Part shown: in pieces, positions 1-7,882 of the stretch
Layout: the number at the start of each line of letters is the position of its first letter
Numbering within the stretch: position 1 is the first letter of the stretch
DNA from: Alphaproteobacteria bacterium
GTDB taxonomy: Bacteria; Pseudomonadota; Alphaproteobacteria; Rhizobiales; Hyphomicrobiaceae
Assembly (NCBI GenBank): GCA_018830445.1
Contig: JAHJSN010000016.1
Coordinates: forward strand, 1-40,732
Direction of reading: 5' to 3'
DNA length: 40,732 nucleotides
Notes under the pieces: model-generated
What the model was told of the DNA's origin: nothing
What the model saw: only the letters and a program-made list of their open reading frames with translations
The model's database searches: none
Program-made: the position numbers and the translations under genes

Positions 1-225
1 ACTTCCTGAAGTCGTGTGGAGCCCGCTTTTTTGGGTCCACACTGCCTGAAGTCGTGTGGAGCCCGCTTTTTTGGGTCCACACTGCCTGAAGTCGTGTGGA
101 GCCCGCTTTTTTGGGTCCACACTTCCTAAAGTCGTGTGGAGACCGCTTTTTTGGGTCCACACTGCCTAAAGTCGTGTGGAGCCCGCTTTTTTGGGTCCAC
201 ACTGCCTAAAGTCATGTGGAGCCCG
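1..225. repeat. 40-bp tandem hairpin repeat array (5.6 copies, cut by window edge)
   Basis: Units of exactly 40 bp begin at about positions 1, 41, 81, 121, 161 and 201; the last breaks off near 225. Each unit carries an inverted repeat, GTGTGGA paired with TCCACAC (14-20 and 36-42 in the first unit), extended by CCC/GGG around a T-rich loop. The three bases before each CCT(G/A)AAG core read TTC, TGC, TGC, TTC, TGC, TGC, and the core changes from CCTGAAG in units 1-3 to CCTAAAG in units 4-6. This shows a 120-bp higher-order period. There are no unique spacers, so this is not a CRISPR array. The array may extend upstream of the window. Function is unknown. Confidence 0.9.
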
Positions 226-430
226 GGAGCAAGGCGAGCCGGTACTTGCTCAACACCAGCTTGCGCGGTGTTGACGAATAATGCGCCGCCCTGTCGGAGC
301 GGCCTGCGCCGCAGGCGCAGATCAGCCGCGTGAGACAATTGAGCGGCCCTTCGGTGACCCACCCTCGCCAATTCACCCCCTATAGTCCAAAATCAACGTC
401 TCAGGTGACTCGCGAGGCGGAGGCTTTTGC
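226..430. other. Intergenic region with two small palindromes upstream of the ThDP-enzyme gene
   Basis: I find no convincing gene here. A hairpin lies at 246-276 (TTGCTCAACACC paired with GGTGTTGACG), related in sequence to hairpins at 15138-15168 and 16683-16777. A second palindrome (GCCTGCG around 302-316) follows. The promoter of the gene at 431 should lie in this stretch or within the array, but no clear -35/-10 pair stands out. A good Shine-Dalgarno GGAGG lies 7 nt before the ATG at 431. Confidence 0.5.
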
Positions 431-1969
431 ATGAACGGTGCGGACTGTGTCGTCAGGACGTTGATGGCGGCGGGGCTGGATGTCTGTTTCGCCAACCCCG
501 GAACTTCGGAGATGGCGCTCGTGGCGGCGCTCGACCGGGCACCTGGCATGAGGTGCATCCTGGGATTGTTCGAGGGCGTGGTGACGGGTGCCGCCGACGG
601 CTACGGGCGGATGGCGGGCAAGCCCGCCGTCAGCCTGCTGCACTGCGGGCCGGGCCTCGCCAACGGGCTTGCCAACCTGCACAACGCGCGGCGGGCAAAC
701 GTGCCGCTGGTCAACATCGTGGGCGATCACGCCACATATCACCGGGCCTACTTCCCGCCGCTGGCCGCCGACGCGGAAGCCGCCGCGCGGCCGTTCTCGC
801 ACTGGGTGCAGACGGCGACCTCGACAGCAACCATCGGGCACGAGGTGGCCGCCTGCATCGAGGCGGCGTCGGCGCCGCCGGGCAAGGTCGCAACGCTCAT
901 CGTGCCGGCCAACATCGCCTGGTCGGACGGAGCGAGCCTGCGTGCCGTCGCTCAGCCCAAGACGCCTGCCGCCGTGCCTTTCGATGTCGTCGACCGGGTC
1001 ATCGCTATCCTGAAATCCGGGGAACCGGCGGCGCTGATGCTCGGCGGTTCGTCGTCGCTCGAAGCCGGCATGAAGGCCGCCGGAAGAATTGCAGCAGCAG
1101 CCCCGGTGCGGCTGTTCGGGCAGATGTTCAACACGCGCATCACGCGCGGGCCGCACCTGCCGGCGCTCGAACTGGTGCCCTACAACGTCGACGCGGCGCT
1201 GGAAAAGCTTTCGGGGCTCAAACACATCATCCTGTGCGGCGCCAAGCCGCCGGTCGCGTTCTTCGCTTATCCCGGCAAGCCAAGCTCGCTGGCGCCGCCC
1301 GACTGCCGGTTCGCGGTGCTGGCCGGCGATGGCGAGGATGGAGTGGCGGCGCTCGAAGCGGTGGCTGACCAGCTTGGCGGGGTGGAGCGGCGCAAGCCGT
1401 CGCGGCGACCGATCCCGGAAGGTGAAGGCGAGTTGACGCCCGAGGCCATCGCGCAATCGGTGGCGGCGCTGTTGCCGGAAGGGGCGGTCGTCGTCAACGA
1501 GGCGCTGACATCCGGGCGCAGTCTGTTCGAAATGACCAACCATGCCGCCCCGCACGACTGGCTGGAACTGACCGGCGGATCGATCGGGATCGGGATTCCG
1601 CTGGCGACGGGGGCGGCAGTCGCCTGCCCGGACCGGCGCACGGTCTGCCTGCAGGCCGACGGAAGCGGCATGTATACGCTGCAGGGGCTGTGGACCCAGG
1701 CGCGCGAGAAACTCAACGTCACGACGGTGATCTATGCGAACCGCGCCTACGCCATCCTGCGGCAGGAACTGGCGGCGCTCGGCGTCGCGGAGCCGGGGCG
1801 CAATGCCACCGACATGATGGATCTGGGGCGACCGGACCTCGACTGGGTCAGCCTGGCCAAGGGGATGGGTGTGGAAGGCGTCAGGGTGACGTCCGCCGAA
1901 CAGTTCAACGACGCATTCAAGGCATCGCTGAAACACAGCGGGCCGTTTCTGATCGAGGCGGTGGTTTAG
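431..1969 (+). CDS. Thiamine-diphosphate-dependent enzyme, acetolactate synthase large-subunit-like
   Basis: A 512-residue protein with the three-domain layout of the pyruvate oxidase/acetolactate synthase/benzoylformate decarboxylase superfamily. The N-terminal pyrimidine-binding domain has the ThDP-activating glutamate at about residue 48 (GLFEGV). A central domain follows. The C-terminal pyrophosphate domain has the Mg-ThDP motif near residues 408-440, starting QADGSGMYTLQGLW. Two positions differ from the strict textbook motif: ADG replaces GDG, and ANRAY replaces NN. The length suits the family. The ATG is preceded by GGAGG at a 7-nt spacing. It stands alone, with a repeat array upstream and palindromes downstream, and no ilvH-type small subunit or ilvC follows, so a role in branched-chain amino-acid synthesis is doubtful. 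Other family reactions, such as 2-oxoacid decarboxylation, are equally possible. Confidence 0.85.
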   Translation: MNGADCVVRTLMAAGLDVCFANPGTSEMALVAALDRAPGMRCILGLFEGVVTGAADGYGRMAGKPAVSLLHCGPGLANGLANLHNARRANVPLVNIVGDHATYHRAYFPPLAADAEAAARPFSHWVQTATSTATIGHEVAACIEAASAPPGKVATLIVPANIAWSDGASLRAVAQPKTPAAVPFDVVDRVIAILKSGEPAALMLGGSSSLEAGMKAAGRIAAAAPVRLFGQMFNTRITRGPHLPALELVPYNVDAALEKLSGLKHIILCGAKPPVAFFAYPGKPSSLAPPDCRFAVLAGDGEDGVAALEAVADQLGGVERRKPSRRPIPEGEGELTPEAIAQSVAALLPEGAVVVNEALTSGRSLFEMTNHAAPHDWLELTGGSIGIGIPLATGAAVACPDRRTVCLQADGSGMYTLQGLWTQAREKLNVTTVIYANRAYAILRQELAALGVAEPGRNATDMMDLGRPDLDWVSLAKGMGVEGVRVTSAEQFNDAFKASLKHSGPFLIEAVV

Positions 1970-1971
1970 AG

Positions 1972-2024
1972 CCTGCTCAACCCAAAACCGCCTCGGCAGA
2001 ATGGGTCCATTTGGGTTGAACAGG
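1972..2024. terminator. Long inverted repeat just after the ThDP-enzyme gene
   Basis: CCTGCTCAACCCAAA pairs with TTTGGGTTGAACAGG with one mismatch around a loop of about 23 nt, starting 2 nt after the stop codon. There is no T-run, so it may be a processing or stability hairpin, or a mobile palindrome, rather than a classical intrinsic terminator. Confidence 0.55.
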
Positions 2025-2050
2025 AACAACCTCTTGAGGCACCACAGCTA

Positions 2051-2203
2051 GTGTTCCGACTCTGACGTATGGTTCCCTGCCGGGAACCTGAATGTCAGCC
2101 CGGAACACTCAACCCAGAAGACTAGGCAACCTTTTGATTGTGTTCTGGATTCATAAACATTTGACGACCTCCATCCGGGAATCAAATGTTTGATCCAGAA
2201 CAC
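2051..2203. mobile_element. Composite palindromic element (MITE-like), copy 1, TA-flanked
   Basis: The element has near-perfect terminal repeats, GTGTTCCG at the left and CCAGAACAC at the right, and TA on both outer sides within CTAG at each edge. It is built of two hairpins. Unit A (2051-2108) has arms GTGTTCCG/CGGAACAC with an inner GGTTCCC/GGGAACC. Unit B (2140-2203) has arms starting GTGTTCTGGATTC. A second copy lies inverted at 11385-11523 with 5 substitutions and lacks 14 bp (bounded by ACT direct repeats) found between the units here. TA flanks inside CTAG match the target preference known for IS630/Tc1-mariner transposases, but no transposase is in the window. Confidence 0.7.
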
Positions 2204-2205
2204 TA

Positions 2206-2279
2206 GTGTGGCGTCGCGCCTTAATTGACCTGTTGGTGCCGCACAGGAGTTGTCAATTGAGGCGCGACGGACGCCACAC
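2206..2279. mobile_element. TA-flanked palindrome, unit C
   Basis: A 74-bp near-perfect inverted repeat with outer arms GTGTGGCGTC and GACGCCACAC and inner arms GCGCCTTAATTGAC and GTCAATTGAGGCGC. It is flanked by TA at 2204-2205 and 2280-2281, and abuts the composite element with a shared TA. Its arm sequence is unrelated to units A and B, but the GTG...CAC ends and TA flanks are the same. Confidence 0.65.
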
Positions 2280-2298
2280 TAAGCCATTGTTTTCGCTA

Positions 2299-2368
2299 GT
2301 GGCCTTCATGTCTCGCCTAAATCGTCAGCGGTTCCGGCCAGCACACCGATTTAGGCGAGACAGGCCAC
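2299..2368. mobile_element. TA-flanked palindrome, unit D
   Basis: A 70-bp inverted repeat with arms GTGGCCTTCATGTCTCGCC and GGCGAGACAGGCCAC, plus a further TAAATCG/CGATTTA pairing. It sits inside CTA...TAG. It is the third TA-flanked palindrome in a row between two convergent genes, where it may also act as a bidirectional transcription barrier. Confidence 0.65.
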
Positions 2369-2502
2369 TAGTTGCGGCGCCCGCTTTGGCCAATACTTGG
2401 CAACCCGGTGGCGCGCGTCCGCGCTGCCTGGTTCCCCGGCTTTCCTGGACCGTTGCGAAGGCTCGACTTGGCGTGACTGCGGGGCGGCTCGCGAAAAGCC
2501 AA

Positions 2503-3372
2503 TCATACGACCCGTGCCTCGATCGCCACGTGCTCGAAAGGTGGGGCTTCCGGCCAGAACACGGCCGCCCGCGCGCTGATTTCGGCAGCGTCTCCGGTGG
2601 TCAGCATGGTCAGGTTGCGCGGCTGCGGATGGAAACCGCCGAGATAGTGCGGATGCCTTGAAAGGTAATCCTCCAGGCTGTCGGCGACGATCTCGGGCTG
2701 CGAGAGTATCCGCGTCGAAGGCGGCAGGTGGGCACGGAACAGATCTTCCACCAAGGGGAAATGCGTGCAGCCGAGAATAGCCCGGTGCGGAAGCGCTCCG
2801 CGCGTCTGCTCAATCAGCGCCAAGACGCCTTCGCGCACCAGGCCGTTGAGCTCTTCGCGGCTGGCCTCATCCTCGATCGCGCCGGCAAGATGCGCGCAGA
2901 TCTGCTGGATGACCTCGACTCTCGGGCAGCGCTTGCGGATTTCCTCGCGATAGACCCCCGAAGTGATCGTTCGCGTCGTCCCGAAAACCGCGACGAGGTC
3001 GGAGTTGAATTTCTGCGGATACTGCGGGGTCGTCACCGCCCAGGGTGTTTGGGTGGCAGCTTCGACCGTCGGAGCGACGATGCCGACGACGTTGTGACCT
3101 GCCCAGCCGGCCCCAGGCAGCCAGTTCTGCTGCAGGCGCCGGGCGGCAACTGCGGTAGCCGTATTGCAGCCCAGCAGCGCCAAGCGTGCGCCGCGCAAGA
3201 AGAGCGCCTCGACGCCACGGCGGGTAAGCTCCACGATCATGTCCGACGGGCGGTTGCCGTAGGGCACGTTGGCGTGGTCGCCGAGATAGCAGAATGAAAT
3301 ATCGGGAAACCGTTCCGCCAGCTTTCGCAACACGGTCAGGCCGCCGAGCCCCGAGTCGAAGACACCGATCAT
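2503..3372 (-). CDS. murI: Glutamate racemase
   Basis: Interconverts L- and D-glutamate, supplying D-Glu for the second residue of the peptidoglycan stem peptide; cytoplasmic. The family fingerprint is present: GVFDSGLGGLTV at residues 3-14, the first catalytic cysteine in LLGCNTAT (C69), and the second in LGCTHFPLV (C202), with the neighbouring histidine H204. The 289 residues counted from the ATG at 3372 are slightly longer than usual. An in-frame GTG at 3465 would add 31 unconserved residues, so I prefer the ATG, although it lacks a clear ribosome-binding site. It lies just downstream of fabI on the same strand, so the two may share a transcript. The 3' end faces the palindrome cluster. 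Confidence 0.93.
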   Translation of the reverse strand: MIGVFDSGLGGLTVLRKLAERFPDISFCYLGDHANVPYGNRPSDMIVELTRRGVEALFLRGARLALLGCNTATAVAARRLQQNWLPGAGWAGHNVVGIVAPTVEAATQTPWAVTTPQYPQKFNSDLVAVFGTTRTITSGVYREEIRKRCPRVEVIQQICAHLAGAIEDEASREELNGLVREGVLALIEQTRGALPHRAILGCTHFPLVEDLFRAHLPPSTRILSQPEIVADSLEDYLSRHPHYLGGFHPQPRNLTMLTTGDAAEISARAAVFWPEAPPFEHVAIEARVV

Positions 3373-3473
3373 GGCGCGTTGTGTGCTCTGGGTTCGTGGC
3401 CGCGTCAAGGCCGCATGAGTGCACTTTTCCTGCGAGCCGGCCGGAAGTGGTTTCCCGCCTGGCACGCTTCGGT

Positions 3474-4316
3474 TCAGGAGCCTTCGCCGACTTCCTCGAT
3501 CTTCTTCAGCGCATCGAGCGTCGGCATGGCAACCGTCGAGTAGCCGCAGTCGACATAATGAATGTCGCCGGTGACGCCGCTGCCCATGTCCGACAGGAGA
3601 TAGAGCGCCGAACCGCCGACTTCATCGAGCGTCGGCGTCCGCCGCAGGGGCGAGTGGTCGCGCTGAAAGTTGAAGATGACGCGGGCGTCCGAAACCCCGG
3701 CTCCGGCGAGCGTACGCATCGGACCCGCCGAGATGGCGTTGACCCGGATTCCCTTCGGCCCGAAGTCGGAAGCCAGATACCTGACACTTGCTTCAAGCGC
3801 GGCCTTGGCGACGCCCATGACGTTGTAGGATGGCACCCAGCGCTCCGCCCCCAAATAGGTGAGCGTCACCAGCGAACCGCCGTTCGGCATCAGCTTGGCG
3901 GCGCGATTGGCAACCTCGGTGAACGAGAAGCATGAGATCACCATGGTATTGGTGAAATTCTCTCGCGAGGTATCCGCGTAGCGTCCGGCCAGTTCGCGGC
4001 GGTCGGAGAAGGCCAGCGCATGCACGACAAAATCAAGACCGCCCCAGGTCTTCTCGATCTCCGCGAACACGTTGTCGACGCTCGCGATATCGCTGACGTC
4101 GCACGGCACGATGATCTTGGATCCCACCGATTGGGCAAGCGGGATCGCCCGGCGGCCGAACGCATCGCCCTGATAGGAGAAGGCGAGTTCAGCGCCCTGC
4201 CCGGCGAGCACGCGCGCGATACCCCAGGCGATCGAACGGTCGTTCGCCACACCCATCACAAGCCCGCGCTTGCCCGCCATCAACGGGCCAGGAGTTGCAA
4301 TGTCAGTCTCGGCCAT
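3474..4316 (-). CDS. fabI: Enoyl-[acyl-carrier-protein] reductase (NADH)
   Basis: Reduces trans-2-enoyl-ACP in each cycle of type II fatty acid synthesis. It is a 280-residue short-chain dehydrogenase with an N-terminal nucleotide-binding segment (GLVMGVANDRSIAWGIA, residues 18-34). The FabI-type active site has Y154 and the YX6K pair Y164/K171. The segment that forms the triclosan pocket in E. coli (HSIGFA) reads HALAFS here, so the position of G93 is alanine (A102). Upstream is fabB, separated by 130 bp holding a CAGCCGG/CCGGCTG stem at 4378-4408. Downstream is murI. Many rhizobia carry more than one FabI, so this may not be the only copy. Confidence 0.95.
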   Translation of the reverse strand: MAETDIATPGPLMAGKRGLVMGVANDRSIAWGIARVLAGQGAELAFSYQGDAFGRRAIPLAQSVGSKIIVPCDVSDIASVDNVFAEIEKTWGGLDFVVHALAFSDRRELAGRYADTSRENFTNTMVISCFSFTEVANRAAKLMPNGGSLVTLTYLGAERWVPSYNVMGVAKAALEASVRYLASDFGPKGIRVNAISAGPMRTLAGAGVSDARVIFNFQRDHSPLRRTPTLDEVGGSALYLLSDMGSGVTGDIHYVDCGYSTVAMPTLDALKKIEEVGEGS

Positions 4317-4446
4317 GAAGTTTCCTCACTCGGGTACAGGGTTCGAAAGTTGTCAAAGCAGTCTGCGGAACTCAGTTCAGCCGGCGGCACGCTACCGGCA
4401 CCCGGCTGACCTCGCAGTCACGTCGGGAACCAGTCTGATCGCGCCG

Positions 4447-5679
4447 TTAACCATCGTATCTGCGGAAAATGAGGGTGGCATTGGTTCCGCCAAAACCGAA
4501 GCTGTTCGACATGACACAGTTAAGCTTGACCCCGTCCATGCGCTCGCGAACGATCGGCAGGCCCTCGAATTCCGGGTCCAGTTCCTCGATATTGGCGCTT
4601 GCGCAGATGAAGTCGTTGTTCATCATCAGCAGCGAGAAAATCGTCTCCTGCACGCCGATGGCGCCCAGAGAGTGCCCGGTCAGCGATTTCGTTGCCGAGA
4701 TGTAGGGCACGTCATTGGCGAACAATTCGCGCACGGCCTCCATCTCGCGCTGATCACCGATCGGCGTCGCGGTGGCGTGCGGGTTGATGTAGTCGATCCT
4801 GCCGCCGATGCCGTTGCCGTCGAGCCCTTTCATGGCGACCTTCATGCAGCGCAACGCCCCTTCGCCGGAGGGGGCGACCATGTCGAAGCCGTCCGAGGTT
4901 GCGCCGTAGCCGACGATCTCGCCATAAATCCTGGCGCCGCGTGCGAGGGCGTGTTCGAGTTCTTCCAGCACAACGACCCCGGCGCCGCCGGCGATCACGA
5001 AGCCGTCGCGGTTCTTGTCGAAGGCGCGGCTCGCGCGCTGCGGGGTTTCGTTGTACTTCGAGGACATCGCGCCCATGGCGTCGAACAGCACCGACAGCGT
5101 CCAGTCCAGTTCTTCGCAGCCGCCGGCGAAAATGATGTCCTGCTTGCCCCAGCCGATCAGTTCGGCGGCATTGCCGATGCAGTGCGCCGAAGTCGAGCAG
5201 GCCGACGAGATCGAATAATTGACGCCCTTGATCTCGAAGGTCGTCGCCAGGACCGCTGAGGGGCCAGAACACATCGCCTTCGGCACGTCGAAGGGACCGA
5301 TCTTCTTCGGCCCCTTGGTGCGGGCGATTTCAGCGGCGTTGACGATCGCGTGGGTCGATGGGCCGCCTGCACCGACGATGATGCCGGTCCGTTCGTTGAC
5401 GACATCGTCGCGCTCGAGGCCGGCGTTCTTGATGGCCTGGTCCATGGCGATGTAGTTCCAAGCGACGCCAGCTTCCATGAAGCGCTTCGGCTTGCGCGGC
5501 ACCAGTTCGCCCCAGTCGAGCTTCGGGTCGCCGTGGACATGGCAGCGAAACCCCATCTCGGCGTAGGTTTCGGCAAACCCTATCCCCGATTTGCCCTCCC
5601 GCAGCGAGGCGACCACCTCCTCGGTAGTGTTGCCGATGGAGGACACGATGCCCATGCCGGTGACGACCACGCGTCTCAT
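4447..5679 (-). CDS. fabB: 3-oxoacyl-[acyl-carrier-protein] synthase I (KAS I)
   Basis: Condensing enzyme that elongates acyl-ACP with malonyl-ACP; with FabA it makes unsaturated fatty acids. The catalytic cysteine is C161 (SSACSTSAH), and the two histidines are H301 (NPHATATP) and H336 (SLTGHSLGA), with K331. The usual HGTSTP loop reads HATATP, so the glycine and serine are both alanine while H301 and both threonines remain. I start at ATG 5679 (410 residues), preceded by AAGGGA at a 9-10 nt spacing. A longer reading frame to 5754 adds an unconserved N-terminus. The fabA-fabB pairing supports KAS I rather than KAS II (fabF). Confidence 0.94.
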   Translation of the reverse strand: MRRVVVTGMGIVSSIGNTTEEVVASLREGKSGIGFAETYAEMGFRCHVHGDPKLDWGELVPRKPKRFMEAGVAWNYIAMDQAIKNAGLERDDVVNERTGIIVGAGGPSTHAIVNAAEIARTKGPKKIGPFDVPKAMCSGPSAVLATTFEIKGVNYSISSACSTSAHCIGNAAELIGWGKQDIIFAGGCEELDWTLSVLFDAMGAMSSKYNETPQRASRAFDKNRDGFVIAGGAGVVVLEELEHALARGARIYGEIVGYGATSDGFDMVAPSGEGALRCMKVAMKGLDGNGIGGRIDYINPHATATPIGDQREMEAVRELFANDVPYISATKSLTGHSLGAIGVQETIFSLLMMNNDFICASANIEELDPEFEGLPIVRERMDGVKLNCVMSNSFGFGGTNATLIFRRYDG

Positions 5680-5854
5680 CAAAAATGTCCCTTCCTGTCG
5701 CGGCCCCGCCGCTAACATTGCCCGCCGGGTAGAGTGGCCTTCAAGCACGGCCATGCGATTAGGGGTTTTACCACCTTGGCGGCCAAGTGCCAGCCGTCGT
5801 TTTGCTGACCGGTACGGCCTTTTCCCGCTTTGCGCCCTGATTTAGGAGGCGCGA

Positions 5855-6379
5855 TCAGGCTTCATCGGCGCCGAACAGGCCGACCCTGAGGTCGGTTGCC
5901 GTATAGATCACCTGTCCGTCAGCTTTGAGTGTTCCATCGGCGATGGCAAGCTTCAGTTTACGCAGGATCACACGTTTCAGGTCGACGATGTATTCGACCT
6001 TCTGGACCGTCGGCACCACCATTCCGGTGAATTTGACCTCGCCGACGCCGAGCGCCCGCCCCCGTCCGGGAGCCCCCATCCAGCCCAGGAAGAAGCCGGT
6101 CATCTGCCACAGGGCATCGAGGCCGAGGCAGCCCGGCATGACCGGATCGCCCTGGAAATGACACTTGAAAAACCAGTCCACGGCGGGATTTCCGGCGACC
6201 GCGAGTTCGGCGACCACCTGCCCTTTGCCGTGCGCACCGCCGTCCTCGCTGATCGTCGAGATGCGGTCGAACATCAGCATGGGCGGCAACGGCAGTTGCG
6301 CGTTGCCCGGCCCAAATAGTTCGCCTCGCCCGCACGACAGCAGGTCTTCGTATGAATAGCTCGATTGCCGCTCCGCCAT
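5855..6379 (-). CDS. fabA: Bifunctional 3-hydroxydecanoyl-ACP dehydratase/isomerase
   Basis: Dehydrates 3-hydroxydecanoyl-ACP and isomerises trans-2- to cis-3-decenoyl-ACP, the branch point to unsaturated fatty acids. The 174 residues match the family length. The hot-dog active site shows H74 in [20 protein letters not shown] and D88 in the same helix. I chose the ATG at 6379, with AAGG just upstream; an upstream ATG at 6415 adds 12 residues. It heads the fabA-fabB-fabI group and diverges from irr across about 415 bp. An inverted repeat, AACCGTT-N9-AACGGTT (6482-6504), lies 103 bp upstream of the start and could be an operator. Confidence 0.95.
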   Translation of the reverse strand: MAERQSSYSYEDLLSCGRGELFGPGNAQLPLPPMLMFDRISTISEDGGAHGKGQVVAELAVAGNPAVDWFFKCHFQGDPVMPGCLGLDALWQMTGFFLGWMGAPGRGRALGVGEVKFTGMVVPTVQKVEYIVDLKRVILRKLKLAIADGTLKADGQVIYTATDLRVGLFGADEA

Positions 6380-6415
6380 GGACCTTGCCTGATTCCCCGA
6401 CTTGAATTTCCGCAT

Positions 6416-6796
6416 TATCGGCCGAATGCCAACCGCCGATCACCCAACGGCGCTACGGCGTTTGGCCCCGCGCCGCTCGCCAACCGTTCAAAAGGTAAAC
6501 GGTTCAAGCGTCAAGGGCATGATGCAATATGGTCCCTTACTGGCCCCGACTCATAGGGTGGGAGCGGACGTCACGTGCGCCCGTTGAGAACGGTCGGAAG
6601 CCGTGCGCGGTGCCGGTGCGCGTTGCACATTCACTGGCAAGCCCTTATAGTGCACGCCTTCTGCCCCGCCTGCGGTCGCCATTGAGGCCGCCGGGCGTGG
6701 AGGTTTGAGCGGATTTCGGCATGTCGCACCTTGATTCCGCCGATCTGCGAGCGAAGATGTCTGGTTGAAGTTCGATCAGGTAAGAGACTGGAACGT
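6416..6796. other. Divergent fabA/irr intergenic region
   Basis: No gene is seen here. It must hold the promoters of both fabA (minus) and irr (plus). The one clear symmetrical site is AACCGTT-N9-AACGGTT at 6482-6504. I see no Irr-type box (TTTAGAA-N3-TTCTAAA) here, so autoregulation of irr through that motif is not supported. Confidence 0.5.
6482..6504. promoter_or_regulatory. Perfect 7-bp inverted repeat upstream of fabA
   Basis: AACCGTT, a 9-bp spacer, then AACGGTT. The dyad lies 103 bp from the fabA ATG on the minus strand and is a plausible repressor or activator site. The protein that would bind it is unknown. Confidence 0.35.
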
Positions 6797-7225
6797 ATGC
6801 AGCATTCCGACCGAGAGACGATTGAAAAGCTTCTGCGTGACGCCGGTTTGCGCCCGACGCGTCAGCGCATGGCGCTGGGAGGCCTGCTGTTTGCAGGCGA
6901 GGATCGGCATATCACCGCCGAACTGTTGCATGCCGAAGTGACGCGCGAGGGTGAGCATGTGTCGCTTGCCACCGTCTACAACACCCTACACCAGTTCCGC
7001 AGTGTGGGCCTGCTGCGCGAGCTGGCGATCGACTCCAACAAGACCTACTTCGACACCAATACTTCGAACCATAACCATTATCTGATCGAGCCAGACGGCG
7101 ATCTGATGGACATTCCGAGCGATTCGATCTCGATTGATGGCCTGCCTGAGCCGCCGAAGGGCATGCGCATTTCGCATATCGATCTGGTCGTGCGCCTCGT
7201 CCGCGATGACGACGCTGGCGAATAG
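6797..7225 (+). CDS. irr: Iron response regulator Irr (Fur family)
   Basis: A 142-residue Fur-superfamily DNA-binding protein. The winged-helix region is GLRPTRQRMALGGLLF...HVSLATVYNTLHQF (residues 17-67), followed by the Irr-type stretch KTYFDTN (82-88). In alphaproteobacteria Irr responds to haem rather than Fe(II) directly and represses haem and Fe-S genes, or activates storage genes, under low iron. The histidine cluster typical of rhizobial Irr (HHH) reads NHNH (91-94), so the middle histidine is missing. There is no N-terminal GCPWH haem motif. I chose the ATG at 6797 (GGA upstream); upstream codons to 6731 look unconserved. The fabA-irr adjacency is typical of Rhizobiales. A candidate Irr box occurs before nfu in this window. 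Confidence 0.88.
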   Translation: MQHSDRETIEKLLRDAGLRPTRQRMALGGLLFAGEDRHITAELLHAEVTREGEHVSLATVYNTLHQFRSVGLLRELAIDSNKTYFDTNTSNHNHYLIEPDGDLMDIPSDSISIDGLPEPPKGMRISHIDLVVRLVRDDDAGE

Positions 7226-7600
7226 CCGCGAACAGTGATCCTCGGGCCGTACTGACTCATGTCGCTCAAACATTCTGGAAGGCGGGAAATCCGTCATTTC
7301 AAGGATGGCTGGATACAGCTCAAGTCGCTGTCGTTTATGCGTTTTCTTGAAATTCTCTCAGGCTGGAGCCAGGCAAGATAGCCGGGCCGCAAGCAGAGTC
7401 GCAGGAAGTCTCCTTGCCATGCGACCTGGATCCCGCCGTGTTGGGAAAGACGACGGTGAATGTGGCAGCTTGGCCGGGCCGGAGCCGGCTGGACTCAGGC
7501 GGACAGCGTCGGCCCCCGGCGCGATGAAGGCAGTCGCGATGAAGGCTGTGCGTGGAGCGATGCAATCCTTTTCCGGAGGAAAGGGCGCGGCGGGGGCGTC
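7226..7600. other. Intergenic region between irr and csoR, no confident gene
   Basis: About 375 bp between two convergent genes. A 40-codon plus-strand ORF at 7259-7381 (starting MSLKHSGRRE) is possible but lacks a good ribosome-binding site and any recognised domain. I see no strong terminator. Confidence 0.4.
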
Positions 7601-7882
7601 CTACCGCTGCGGACGGCTGAGGATTTCCAACAGCTCGGCAACTTTCCGGCGCTGGTCCTCCAAGTCACCTGTTGCAATCGCGTGTTCGACGCAATGGGCG
7701 ACGTGCTGCTTCAGCACTTCCTGCTCGACCTTCAAGAGAGCTGCGCGGACGGCAGAAATCTGCGTCACCACATCAATGCAATAGCGATCCTCGTCGATCA
7801 TTCGCTGGATGCCGCGCACCTGCCCCTCGACACGGGCCAGCCGCTTTTGCAATTTCGCCTTCTGATCGCCATCGTGATGCAT
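7601..7882 (-). CDS. csoR: Copper-sensing transcriptional repressor, CsoR family
   Basis: A 93-residue all-helical DUF156 regulator. The Cu(I) site fingerprint Cys-His-Cys is present as C35 (DRYCIDVVTQ), H60 and C64 (KQHVAHC). This separates it from the nickel/cobalt-type RcnR and formaldehyde-type FrmR subgroups. The N-terminal RLARVEGQVRGIQRMI segment is the family DNA-binding helix region. In this family apo-CsoR binds GC-rich palindromes and leaves on Cu(I) binding. It diverges from the copper ATPase gene; the 79-bp gap holds two ATACCC/GGGTAT dyads and face-to-face promoters. Confidence 0.92.
   Translation of the reverse strand: MHHDGDQKAKLQKRLARVEGQVRGIQRMIDEDRYCIDVVTQISAVRAALLKVEQEVLKQHVAHCVEHAIATGDLEDQRRKVAELLEILSRPQR

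Noticed and set aside
1-225. CRISPR array
   Set aside because: The repeats are directly contiguous at 40 bp with no variable spacers and carry an internal hairpin in every unit; no cas gene is in view.
401-2029. 542-residue minus-strand ORF opposite the ThDP enzyme
   Set aside because: It is Arg/His/Gly-rich composition shadow of the GC-rich plus-strand gene, which has a full set of family motifs and a good ribosome-binding site.
4270-5259. 329-residue plus-strand ORF over fabB
   Set aside because: Antisense shadow of fabB; the minus-strand frame holds the complete condensing-enzyme active site.
7259-7381. 40-codon ORF between irr and csoR as a gene
   Set aside because: No ribosome-binding site, no recognised motif and no context; it is mentioned only in the intergenic entry.
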